Below, piece after piece: positions 24,038 through 32,099 of a DNA stretch of 36,967 nt; positions within the stretch are counted from its first letter, which is position 1, and each line of letters opens with the position of its first letter. Position numbers and translations under genes: made by a program. Origin of the DNA: Acidimicrobiaceae bacterium (lineage in GTDB: Bacteria > Actinomycetota > Acidimicrobiia > Acidimicrobiales > Aldehydirespiratoraceae); assembly GCA_028819005.1 (NCBI GenBank), contig JAPPMP010000023.1:81500-118466 (forward strand), in the 5' to 3' direction. The notes beneath the pieces are model-generated. The model saw only the letters and a program-made list of their open reading frames with translations, did no database searches and was not told where the DNA came from.

Positions 24038-24613
24038 ATGTCACAGAAATCCACACCTAGCAGCGAAGCTCCGTACCGACCGGACGAACTGCGCGCGGCA
24101 CCGTCGCTCGTCCTGGTCAACACGGGACACGGGAAGGGCAAATCGACCGCTGCGTTCGGCACGCTGCTCAGAGCGGTGGCGCGAGGTTGGGACAGTGCCG
24201 TCGTTCAGTTTCTCAAGAGCGGCAAGTGGCACACCGGAGAGGAGAAGACCTGCCGCGGCCTCGGCGTTGACTGGTTCGCCGCCGGAGACGGATTCACCTG
24301 GGATTCTGACGACCTCGACGAGACCGAGGCAAAGGCGGTCGCGGCATGGAAGTTCTCCGAGGAGCTGATTTCCGCCGGCGGGCATCGGTTGATTGTCCTT
24401 GACGAGATCAGCTATGCCATGACCTGGGGTTGGATCGACGCCGGCGAGGTTGCCGAGGCGATTGTCGCCAGACCCCGAGAGGTGAGCTTGATCCTGACCG
24501 GAAGGGACATGGCCTCAGCAGTGGTTGAGGTGGCCGACACGGTGACCGAGATGGTGAAGGTCAAACATCCCTTCGATCGCAGCATTCGAGCGAAGAAGGG
24601 AATCGACTATTGA
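24038..24613 (+). CDS. cobO: cob(I)yrinic acid a,c-diamide adenosyltransferase
   Basis: 191 aa; AAGGAG 8-13 bases before ATG 24038. LVNTGHGKGKSTAAFGTLLR is the unusual P-loop of CobA/CobO/BtuR enzymes, followed by VVQFLKSGKWHTGEE and LIVLDEISYAMTWGWID. The ending VTEMVKVKHPFDRSIRAKKGIDY is the family signature. It adds the 5'-deoxyadenosyl group to the corrinoid cobalt, either in de novo synthesis or in salvage of imported B12. Its stop overlaps the TTG start of cobQ. Confidence 0.94.
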   Translation: MSQKSTPSSEAPYRPDELRAAPSLVLVNTGHGKGKSTAAFGTLLRAVARGWDSAVVQFLKSGKWHTGEEKTCRGLGVDWFAAGDGFTWDSDDLDETEAKAVAAWKFSEELISAGGHRLIVLDEISYAMTWGWIDAGEVAEAIVARPREVSLILTGRDMASAVVEVADTVTEMVKVKHPFDRSIRAKKGIDY

Positions 24614-26169
24614 CGCGGAGATCCGGGGCGTTGATGGTTTGCGGAGCGACCAGCGGCGCAGGAAAGTCAACGGTTGCCGCTGCCCTGTGCAGGTCGTGGG
24701 CGCGACAGGGACTCCTCACGGCGCCCTTCAAAGCTCAGAACATGTCCAACCACGCGGCGGTCACGGCCGACGGCGGTGAGGTCGGAAGAGCCCAGAGCAT
24801 GCAGGCCCGCGCCGCCGGAGTCGAGATTGAGCGGAGAATGAACCCGATTCTCTTGAAACCGTCCTCCGACAACGTCAGCCACCTCGTTGTACTCGGCGAC
24901 GAAGTGTCGACAACCGACGCGCGCGACTACGGCCCGAGAGCCAAGAGCCTTCGTCCCGTTGTCCTGCAGGCGTTGTCGTCGCTGCGTGAACAGTACGACT
25001 GGGTCGTTGCAGAAGGCGCCGGCGGGGCCGCTGAGATAAACCTCTTGGACCGCGACCTGGTCAACTTGCCGCTAGCTCGTGCAGCAGGCATGGCCGCGCT
25101 CTTAGTTGTCGACATCGACCGAGGCGGCGCATTCGCGTCAGCGCATGGAACCATCGACTTGCTTCCCCGCTCTTTGGGCGAACGCATCGGCGGGATAGTG
25201 TTCAACAGCTTCCGCGGCGACCCCAGCCTGTTGGTTGACGGCGTCGCTGAGCTGGAACGCCGTTGCGGGGTGCCGGTGCTTGGAGTCCTTCCGTACCTTG
25301 CGGAGGAAACAATGCTGGGCGTGGAGGATTTTCTCGACATCCGAACCGGTGTGCACTCGATGGCCCGGTCGGCTGAGCCGGTGAGAGTCGCCGCGATCCG
25401 GTTGCCCCGGCTGGCCAACCCCTCGGACCTCGACCCGTTCGCCGCCGAACCCGACGTCGAACTGCGATGGGCCACTCGAGCCGATGAGCTCGCAGCGGCT
25501 GACCTGATCGTGATCCCCGGCAGTCGCGCCACCGTCGCCGATCTGGGTTGGCTTCGCCTCAGCGGGCTGGCTGAGGCACTCAAGAGGTGCGACACCCCGA
25601 TCATCGGAATCTGCGCCGGTTATCAGATGCTCGGCCAGCGGATCCATGATGAGGTCGAATCCGACTCCGGAACGGTGGCCGGCTTGGGCCTGCTCGACGT
25701 GGAGACACGATTTGAGCACCCCAAGGTTGTCCGTCGTTGCAGCTTCACCGCCGGTGGACAGCGGATCAATGGATATCAGATCCGTTTCGGGCGGATCACG
25801 AGTCGAGAGCGTCCGTGGTTCTCACCCGACTCGGAATTCGGTGAATGCGCGACCGGGGACCGTGTCGTTGACACAGGTCTTGACTTCGGCTCCGCGGCCG
25901 GGTGTGAGGGAGCGGTGAGTCCCGACGGCAGGATTCGCGCCAGCAGCGTCCACGGTCTCTTCGATGCGGACGGATTCCGCAGTGAACTGCTCGGCGCCGT
26001 CGCCGCAGACAGAGGCCGCGACTATCGGCCGGCCTCGGCCCGCTACCACGATGTCCTGGAGGCCCATCTCGAGCGCCTGGCCGACTGGCTTGAAGCGCAT
26101 GTCGACGCCGGCGTGCTCCTCGACCTTGCAGCGACCGCCACGCCTGTCGGATCTGAACCTGGCTGGTGA
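24610..26169 (+). CDS. cobQ: cobyric acid synthase
   Basis: 519 aa, full length; TTG start overlaps the cobO stop (TTGA). The N-terminal dethiobiotin-synthetase-like domain has CGATSGAGKST, FKAQNMSNHAAVTADGGEVGRAQ and VAEGAGGAAEINL; the C-terminal class I glutamine amidotransferase has the nucleophile Cys in GICAGYQMLG and the His in SSVHGLFD. It amidates adenosylcobyric acid at four side chains. No other de novo cob genes are in the window, so the organism may finish corrinoids made elsewhere in the genome or salvage partial ones. Confidence 0.95.
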   Translation: MTRRSGALMVCGATSGAGKSTVAAALCRSWARQGLLTAPFKAQNMSNHAAVTADGGEVGRAQSMQARAAGVEIERRMNPILLKPSSDNVSHLVVLGDEVSTTDARDYGPRAKSLRPVVLQALSSLREQYDWVVAEGAGGAAEINLLDRDLVNLPLARAAGMAALLVVDIDRGGAFASAHGTIDLLPRSLGERIGGIVFNSFRGDPSLLVDGVAELERRCGVPVLGVLPYLAEETMLGVEDFLDIRTGVHSMARSAEPVRVAAIRLPRLANPSDLDPFAAEPDVELRWATRADELAAADLIVIPGSRATVADLGWLRLSGLAEALKRCDTPIIGICAGYQMLGQRIHDEVESDSGTVAGLGLLDVETRFEHPKVVRRCSFTAGGQRINGYQIRFGRITSRERPWFSPDSEFGECATGDRVVDTGLDFGSAAGCEGAVSPDGRIRASSVHGLFDADGFRSELLGAVAADRGRDYRPASARYHDVLEAHLERLADWLEAHVDAGVLLDLAATATPVGSEPGW

Positions 26170-26189
26170 TCGTATAGAGTCTGGGGCTG

Positions 26190-26483
26190 ATGCCTGAGTC
26201 GAATCCGCAGATTGAGCGCCGGCTGCGACGCGTCACCCAACAGCTTCGCCTGCTCCGGGCCGATCTTCAGGTCACCGATGAGCAGCTCAACCAGCTCCGC
26301 GACGAGGCCTACGACGCCAGAGTCCGAGCGCTCGTATCCGAAACCCCTCTGGCAGAACGGGAACACCGCCGGGTCTCCCGTCACGTCGAACGCATGACCC
26401 GCCACCGTGATCGGGTCGCGGGGAAGATCGCCGAACTCGACGCCGTCCAGGACATGCTGCTCGACCGGCTCAGCACCCCGTGA
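26190..26483 (+). CDS. small coiled-coil protein, unknown
   Basis: 97 aa, almost entirely charged alpha-helix: RLRRVTQQLRLLRADLQV, then EQLNQLRDEAYDARVR, and a second helix from about residue 55 to 93. Heptad-like Leu spacing points to an antiparallel coiled coil. No known family recognised. ATG 26190 follows the cobQ stop by 20 bases, and its end overlaps the pdtaR start as GTGA, so it is probably co-translated with pdtaR and could work with it. A TATAGA at 26173 might be the -10 of an own promoter, but no -35 is seen. Confidence 0.75.
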   Translation: MPESNPQIERRLRRVTQQLRLLRADLQVTDEQLNQLRDEAYDARVRALVSETPLAEREHRRVSRHVERMTRHRDRVAGKIAELDAVQDMLLDRLSTP

Positions 26484-27097
26484 ACGACGCTGCTGTCCGG
26501 ATCGTCCTTGCTGAGGATGAGCCGATAATCAGGCTGGACCTCGCGGAGACGCTCCGCTCTGAAGGCTACGACGTGGTGGCCGATACGGGCCGCGGCGACG
26601 AAGTGGTGGATCTGGTCAAGGCCCACGCTCCCGACCTGGTCCTGCTCGACGTCAAGATGCCGGGGCTTGACGGGATTTCGGCTGCTGAGAGGATCACCGA
26701 AGAGACCAGGACAGCCGTTGTCGTCCTCACCGCCTTCAGCCAGCGCGATCTGGTCGAGCGGGCTGTCGAGGCAGGGGCGATGACCTACCTGGTGAAGCCG
26801 TATCAGCGATCGGAGCTGGTGGCTGCCATCGAAACGGCGCGTGCTCGATTCCGTGAGTTTGCGCTGCTGGAAGACCAGGTGAGCGACCTCTCCGAAAGGC
26901 TCGAGGTTCGCAAGTTGATCGACCGGGCCAAAGGTCGACTCATCGACGAGCACAATCTGAGCGAGAACGACGCTTTCCGGTTCTTGCAGCAGCAGGCCAT
27001 GTCGTCTCGGCGTCCTGTGGCCGAGGTCGCAAACGAGGTGATCTCCAACAAGTTCATCGACGAAACCGACGGATCAATCGACTCCGGGGCGGACTAG
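26480..27097 (+). CDS. pdtaR: ANTAR-domain response regulator (PdtaR type)
   Basis: 205 aa; GTG start. The receiver domain has the acidic pocket EDE (12-14), phospho-acceptor Asp57 in LVLLDVKMPG, the Thr of VLTAF and the Lys of VKPY. A coiled linker leads into the ANTAR RNA-binding domain: RKLIDRAKGRLIDEHNLSENDAFRFLQQQA with the conserved Ala and Arg residues, then VAEVANEVI. Such proteins bind paired hexaloop RNA hairpins and prevent termination; in mycobacteria PdtaR is phosphorylated by the kinase PdtaS. No PdtaS gene is adjacent. It sits just before polA, as in M. tuberculosis. Confidence 0.93.
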   Translation: MNDAAVRIVLAEDEPIIRLDLAETLRSEGYDVVADTGRGDEVVDLVKAHAPDLVLLDVKMPGLDGISAAERITEETRTAVVVLTAFSQRDLVERAVEAGAMTYLVKPYQRSELVAAIETARARFREFALLEDQVSDLSERLEVRKLIDRAKGRLIDEHNLSENDAFRFLQQQAMSSRRPVAEVANEVISNKFIDETDGSIDSGAD

Positions 27098-27107
27098 GGT
27101 CTGAGCG

Positions 27108-29771
27108 ATGGCCAAACTGATGCTCATCGACGGCAACTCGCTCGTCTATCGCGCATTCTTCGCGTTGCCGACCGATATGGCGACGGCCTCCGGACAGGTG
27201 ACCAACGCCGTGTACGGGTTCACCTCGATGCTCATCCATCTCCTCAAAGAGCATGACCCGGATCGGATCGTCGTCGCTTTTGATCGGCCGGAACCGACGT
27301 TCCGTCACGAGCTGACACCGACCTACAAGGCCCAACGGGAGTCGGCCCCCGACATCCTCCGCCAACAGATGGGCCTGGCCCGCGAAGTGCTCGACGTGCT
27401 CGCCATGCCGGTCCTCGACAAGGCCGGCTATGAGGCCGACGACATAATCGCAACCCTGGCCACCCAAGGCCGTGACATCGGCGACGACGTCATCATCGTC
27501 ACGGGCGATCGCGACAGCTACCAACTCGTGGAGGACCCTCATGTCAAGGTTCTCTACAACAAGCGGGGCGTGACGGACTACGCCTTCTACGACGAGGCTG
27601 GAATCAAGGAGCGCACCGGTGTCGTCCCACGTGACTATGTGCAGTACGCGGCGCTGCGCGGCGACAGTTCCGACAACCTTCCCGGGGTACCTGGGGTCGG
27701 AGAGAAGACCGCCGCCAAGCTCATCAACGAGCGCGGCGGGATAGACGGGATCTATGCCTCGCTCGACGAGTTCACTCCCAAGTTGCGGGAGAACCTCAGC
27801 GCACACGAAGCCGACGTCCGCAACAACGTCGAAATGATGAGGTTGCTGAGAAACGTGGAACTTCCCGTGGGCATCGACGAACTCGCCATGGGCGAGATCG
27901 ACCAGGCTGAACTGTCGAGGCTCTTCGAGTTCCTCGAATTCCGGAGTCTGCAGGAACGCTTGAGCGAAGTTCTCGGCGAGGTTGCCGCGCCGACGGGCGG
28001 TGGCGTTGAGGTTCTCGAGGCGGAGATCACCTTGCACGCCACACCCGCCGAGGCGGTCGCGGCCCTCGATGCGCTCGTCGCCAGAACCGGAGTGCTGGCC
28101 CTGGCTGTGCCTGAACACGGAATCGACGACGGCCTCGCCTTCGTGACGGACAGCGCCTGCGCAGAAGTCGGGTTCGTGCCGGGTCCGGTGGTGAAGCACG
28201 AAGAAGTGCTGCAAGCACTCGGTCAGCTGCTCGGGGCAGGCGGACGCGAAGTGGCCATGCACGGCGCCAAGGCGACCGCGCGTCGCCTGCTGGACCTCGG
28301 AGTGGACCTGCGGCGTCTCGTCTTCGACACCCGGTTGGCGGCCTACCTGCTCAACCCGGGTGAGGCGTCCTATGACCTCGACAAACTGCTGAAACGCCAC
28401 ACGGAACTGGAGATGCCCGAGACGGCAGCGTCTGTGGGGCAACTGGACCTCGACGGAGCCGACGAGGACGTGACGGCCGAACCGGCGCGGCATGCGCTCG
28501 CCGTCGACCGTCTCGTCGAGCCGATGAGAGAGGCCCTCGGCGCTCAGGGACTCGCCGAGCTCAACGATGAACTAGAAGTTCCCCTGGTCCGGGTGTTGGC
28601 CCGGATGGAGCAGTGCGGCATCGCGGTCGACCGTGAGGCGCTGGTGCGCATCCGAGATGAGCTCACCGCCGAAACCGAACAGTTCCGAGCGGCGGTCATT
28701 GCCGACGCGGGCCGCGAGTTCAACGTCAACAGCACCCAACAGTTGCGCGAGGTGTTGTTCGACGAACTCAAGTTGACCCCTCTGAAGAAGACCAAGACTG
28801 GCTACAGCACCGACGCGCAGACGCTTGAGAAGATCCGCCACGAACATCAGATCGTGGAGAACCTCCTCCGTTTTCGGGAGGTGGAGAAACTGCGCTCGAC
28901 CTACGGCGAGGGACTCGTCGCAGAGATAGGCGCCAACGACCGAATCAGGGCCACCTTCAACCAGACCGTCGCCCGCACCGGGCGGCTCAGTTCCGACGCC
29001 CCGAACCTGCACAACATTCCGGTCCGCTCCGACAGGGGCCGGGTGTTCCGGACCGCGTTCGTCGCTCCGAAGGGGCACAAACTGCTGGTGGCCGACTACG
29101 ACCAGATCGAACTTCGCTGTATCGCTCACCTCGCGCAGGATCCAGGCTTGATCGAGGCGTTCGAAGCCGGCGACGACATCCACACAGCCACTGCTTCGAA
29201 GATATTCCACATTGCGCCTGCAGACGTGGGGATTGAGCAGCGCTCGAAAGCCAAGATGGTGTCGTACGGACTCGCCTACGGGATGGAGTCGTACGGGTTG
29301 GCGCAGCGGCTCAGCATCGGGGTTCCCGAGGCCGCCGAAATCCTTGATTCCTACTTTGCGGCCTTCCCGGCGGTGAAGCAGTACATGGACGACACCGTCG
29401 AGGAGGCCCGCGAACGCGGCTACACCGAGACGCTGTTCGGGCGCCGTCGGCAGATTCCCGAGTTGGCGGCCACCAACCGCCAGGTTCGTCAGGCCGGCGA
29501 GCGGCAGGCGATGAACGCCGGGATCCAGGGACTGGCGGCCGACATCTTCAAAGTCGCGCTGGTTCGCCTCGACGCAGCAATTGAAACCGCAGGAATCGAC
29601 AGTCGAATCGTGCTCCAGGTTCACGACGAGATCATTCTGGAGTCACCCGACTCTGAGGTCGAACAGGCCAGGGAGATGACCACCTCGATCATGCGCGATG
29701 CGTTCGACCTGAGGGTTCCCCTGGAGATCGATCTGCGGGTCGCGTCAACCTGGGCCGGCGCCAAGGGGTGA
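27108..29771 (+). CDS. polA: DNA polymerase I
   Basis: 887 aa. Residues 1-290 form the 5' nuclease (LMLIDGNSLVYRAF, YEADDIIATL, VTGDRD, GDSSDNLPGVPGVGEKTA). The middle region keeps the exonuclease fold but has lost the DxE metal ligands, so proofreading is unlikely. The polymerase part is complete: DYDQIELR (motif A), RSKAKMVSYGLAYGM (O helix) and VLQVHDEI (motif C). The O-helix position that is Phe762 in E. coli is Tyr here, as in mycobacterial PolA. It works in repair and Okazaki fragment maturation. ATG 27108 lies 10 bases after pdtaR. Confidence 0.97.
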   Translation: MAKLMLIDGNSLVYRAFFALPTDMATASGQVTNAVYGFTSMLIHLLKEHDPDRIVVAFDRPEPTFRHELTPTYKAQRESAPDILRQQMGLAREVLDVLAMPVLDKAGYEADDIIATLATQGRDIGDDVIIVTGDRDSYQLVEDPHVKVLYNKRGVTDYAFYDEAGIKERTGVVPRDYVQYAALRGDSSDNLPGVPGVGEKTAAKLINERGGIDGIYASLDEFTPKLRENLSAHEADVRNNVEMMRLLRNVELPVGIDELAMGEIDQAELSRLFEFLEFRSLQERLSEVLGEVAAPTGGGVEVLEAEITLHATPAEAVAALDALVARTGVLALAVPEHGIDDGLAFVTDSACAEVGFVPGPVVKHEEVLQALGQLLGAGGREVAMHGAKATARRLLDLGVDLRRLVFDTRLAAYLLNPGEASYDLDKLLKRHTELEMPETAASVGQLDLDGADEDVTAEPARHALAVDRLVEPMREALGAQGLAELNDELEVPLVRVLARMEQCGIAVDREALVRIRDELTAETEQFRAAVIADAGREFNVNSTQQLREVLFDELKLTPLKKTKTGYSTDAQTLEKIRHEHQIVENLLRFREVEKLRSTYGEGLVAEIGANDRIRATFNQTVARTGRLSSDAPNLHNIPVRSDRGRVFRTAFVAPKGHKLLVADYDQIELRCIAHLAQDPGLIEAFEAGDDIHTATASKIFHIAPADVGIEQRSKAKMVSYGLAYGMESYGLAQRLSIGVPEAAEILDSYFAAFPAVKQYMDDTVEEARERGYTETLFGRRRQIPELAATNRQVRQAGERQAMNAGIQGLAADIFKVALVRLDAAIETAGIDSRIVLQVHDEIILESPDSEVEQAREMTTSIMRDAFDLRVPLEIDLRVASTWAGAKG

Positions 29772-29774
29772 GCA

Positions 29775-29799
29775 GTCGGCTTGATTGCAGATTGCCGAC
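29775..29799 (+). terminator. weak hairpin after polA
   Basis: GTCGGC (29775-29780) and GCCGAC (29794-29799) are perfect inverted repeats around a 13-base loop, 3 bases after the polA stop, followed by AAAATCCC, not by U's. It may only weakly affect transcription; a real rpsA promoter must lie in this 107-base gap, but none is clear. Confidence 0.25.
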
Positions 29800-29878
29800 A
29801 AAATCCCGACCGGGTCTCGTCGTGGTCTCATCTTGGTAGCGTTTCTGGGCTGTCCAACCGACAGAGCTCCGCGGTCCG

Positions 29879-31363
29879 ATGCCGCGGCGCTATCTCTATC
29901 CGACAAAAGCTCCAATGCAAGACAACACAACGCTCGAGGCCGAAACCGAGTCTCGATTCGGAACGTTTGATTCCGATGGCAACTACACCCCCCGCCAGAT
30001 CATCGACGCAGACCTCGGGGGGGTGGATATCGAGGAGGCGTACACCTCCGCCATGGTCGTTGTTGAAGACGGCCAACTGGTCGAGGGCACAGTCGTGCGG
30101 GTCGACCAGGACGAGGTTCTTCTCGACATCGGCTACAAGTCCGAAGGTGTGATCCCCAGCCGCGAGTTGTCGATTCGCAACGATGTGGATCCGCATGAGG
30201 TCGTTTCTATGGGAGACGCAGTCGAGGCCCTCGTGCTCACCAAGGAGGACAAGGACGGACGCCTGCTCCTGTCCAAGAAGCGCGCCCAGTACGAGCGGGC
30301 CTGGGGCGAGATCGAAGGGATCAAAGAAGCCGGGGGCATGGTCAAGGGTCTGGTGATCGAAGTTGTCAAGGGCGGTTTGATCATGGACATCGGTTTGCGG
30401 GGATTCCTGCCCGCTTCGCTGGTTGAACTGCGTCGGGTACGGGACCTGCAGCCTTATGTGGGGCAGCATTTCGAAGCCAAGATCATCGAACTCGACAAGA
30501 ACCGCAACAATGTGGTGTTGTCTCGCAGAGCTTGGCTGGAAGAAGCCCAGAAGGAACAGCGCGAAGCGTTCCTCGACAATCTGAAACCGGGCGAGAAGCG
30601 CACCGGCGTGGTGTCTTCAGTCGTCAATTTCGGCGCCTTCGTCGATCTGGGGGGCATGGACGGACTTGTCCATGTGTCGGAGCTTTCCTGGAAGCATGTC
30701 GACCACCCGAACTCGGTGGTGACGGTCGGTGACGAGATCGAGGTTCAGGTTCTTGAAGTCGATCTCAGCCGCGAGCGCATCAGCCTGTCGTTGAAGGCCA
30801 CTCAACAGGATCCGTGGCAGGAGTTCGCCTCCAGCCACCGTGTCGGCGAACTGGTTTACGGTCGAGTGACCAAGCTCGTGCCGTTCGGCTCTTTCGTCCA
30901 GGTGGGCGACGGCATCGAGGGGCTTGTGCATATTTCTGAAATGTCTGCACACCACGTTGATCTGCCGGAGCAAGTGGTCACTCCCGGTGAAGAGCTGTGG
31001 GTGAAGATCATTGATCTCGATCTCCAGCGCCGACGCATCAGCCTCTCGATCAAGCAGGCCGCCGAAGGTGGCCAGGTTGCCGCGGAGTACCAGGAGCACT
31101 TCGGTGATCATGCTTACGACGAAGACGGCAACTACATCGGCGGCGATGAGAGCTCTGAGGGTCAGCAGGCATGGGAGGAGTACTATGCTGAAGCCGGCGA
31201 GGACGCTCCGGTCCCAGGCCTGATCGAGACGGCCGAGGACGGAACCGAGTACGAGTACGTCGAAGTCACAGAAGAAGTCGAGGTCATCGAATCGGCTGCA
31301 GGCGACGAAGACGAGGCCGCGCAGGCCGATGTCGCAGAAGACGAGCACGTCAAGGCTGACTAG
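29879..31363 (+). CDS. rpsA: 30S ribosomal protein S1
   Basis: 494 aa. Four S1 RNA-binding repeats are visible: VEGTVVRVDQDEVLLDIGYKSEG, VKGLVIEVVKGGLIMDIG, RTGVVSSVVNFGAFVDLGG and VYGRVTKLVPFGSFVQVGDG, followed by an acidic C-terminal tail (about 110 residues). This four-repeat form with a long acidic end is typical of actinobacteria. It anchors mRNA on the 30S subunit. ATG 29879 and ATG 29915 are both possible; neither has a Shine-Dalgarno, as is common for rpsA. Its stop overlaps the coaE start by one base (TAGTG). Confidence 0.95.
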   Translation: MPRRYLYPTKAPMQDNTTLEAETESRFGTFDSDGNYTPRQIIDADLGGVDIEEAYTSAMVVVEDGQLVEGTVVRVDQDEVLLDIGYKSEGVIPSRELSIRNDVDPHEVVSMGDAVEALVLTKEDKDGRLLLSKKRAQYERAWGEIEGIKEAGGMVKGLVIEVVKGGLIMDIGLRGFLPASLVELRRVRDLQPYVGQHFEAKIIELDKNRNNVVLSRRAWLEEAQKEQREAFLDNLKPGEKRTGVVSSVVNFGAFVDLGGMDGLVHVSELSWKHVDHPNSVVTVGDEIEVQVLEVDLSRERISLSLKATQQDPWQEFASSHRVGELVYGRVTKLVPFGSFVQVGDGIEGLVHISEMSAHHVDLPEQVVTPGEELWVKIIDLDLQRRRISLSIKQAAEGGQVAAEYQEHFGDHAYDEDGNYIGGDESSEGQQAWEEYYAEAGEDAPVPGLIETAEDGTEYEYVEVTEEVEVIESAAGDEDEAAQADVAEDEHVKAD

Positions 31364-31986
31364 TGGTCGAGATCGCGCTCACCGGCGGGATGGGCTCAGG
31401 CAAGTCGACCGTCGCCGCTGCCTTCGTGGCTCGGGGGGCTGAGTTGATCGACGCCGACCGGGTCGTGCGGGAGTTGCAGGAGCCGGGCCAGCCTGTTTTT
31501 GAGGCGATGGTCGAACGTTGGGGCGCGGGAGTCGTGGCGGAGGGCGGCGCCCTCGATCGCGGCGCCGTAGCCGAGATCACTTTCAACGACGCTGACGAGT
31601 TGAAAGCCTTGGGCGAGATCGTCCACCCGGCGCTCTACAACGAGATCGAGCGGAGGCGTGGGCTGCTTGCAGGCAGTGATGCTGTGGTGGTCTTGGATCT
31701 TCCGTTGCTGGTAGGGGCCGATGGAACTTCGATCGCTGACCAGTTCGGGGATCTCGCCGGGATTGTCGTGGTCGACGCGGACACTGAGACGACGGTTGAG
31801 CGCCTGGTTGCCGGCCGTGGGTTCGATGAATCCGACGCCCGGGCCCGGATCGCCAACCAGGCGAGCCGGGTAGCCCGCATCGCGGTAGCCGACTGGGTCA
31901 TCGACAATTCCGGGGACCTGAGCGCGTTGGAACGCAATATCGACAGCGCTTGGGACTGGATCACCTCCCTCGCCTCTCGGCGATAG
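31363..31986 (+). CDS. coaE: dephospho-CoA kinase
   Basis: 207 aa, GTG start overlapping the rpsA stop. The P-loop GGMGSGKSTVAAAF (residues 8-21) is followed by LIDADRVVRELQEPG and, in the lid region, DLPLLVGADG; RIANQASRVARIAVADWVIDNSGD is the conserved family end. It phosphorylates dephospho-CoA, the last step of CoA synthesis. Unlike the M. tuberculosis enzyme there is no C-terminal UPF0157 extension. The last codons (CGG CGA TAG) form the start of the 35-bp repeat. Confidence 0.94.
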   Translation: MVEIALTGGMGSGKSTVAAAFVARGAELIDADRVVRELQEPGQPVFEAMVERWGAGVVAEGGALDRGAVAEITFNDADELKALGEIVHPALYNEIERRRGLLAGSDAVVVLDLPLLVGADGTSIADQFGDLAGIVVVDADTETTVERLVAGRGFDESDARARIANQASRVARIAVADWVIDNSGDLSALERNIDSAWDWITSLASRR

Positions 31987-32085
31987 CAACGCTCCGCGGC
32001 TCCGGTTGCGCCCGGCGATAGCAACGTTCCGCGGCTCCGGTTGCGCCCGGCGATAGCAACGTTCCGCGGCTCCGGCTGCGCCCGG
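31981..32085. repeat. 35-bp tandem repeat between coaE and uvrB, three copies
   Basis: Copies at 31981, 32016 and 32051 begin CGATAGCAACG and continue TCCGCGGCTCCGG, TGCGCCCGG. The period is exactly 35 bp; single-base changes are at the 12th and around the 29th base. The first copy contains the coaE stop codon (TAG at 31984-31986), and that stop word is repeated in the two later copies. uvrB starts 14 bases after the array. No SOS-type operator is seen there. Confidence 0.92.
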
Positions 32086-32099
32086 CGTAGGATCAGAGA

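Noticed and set aside
27054..29624. Two long minus-strand frames (479 and 350 aa) opposite polA
   Set aside because: PolA motifs run through the whole plus strand; the opposite frames have no recognisable domains.
31987..32099. SOS box before uvrB
   Set aside because: No TCGAACnnnnGTTCGA-like word; the AACGTTCC in the repeat is not a match.
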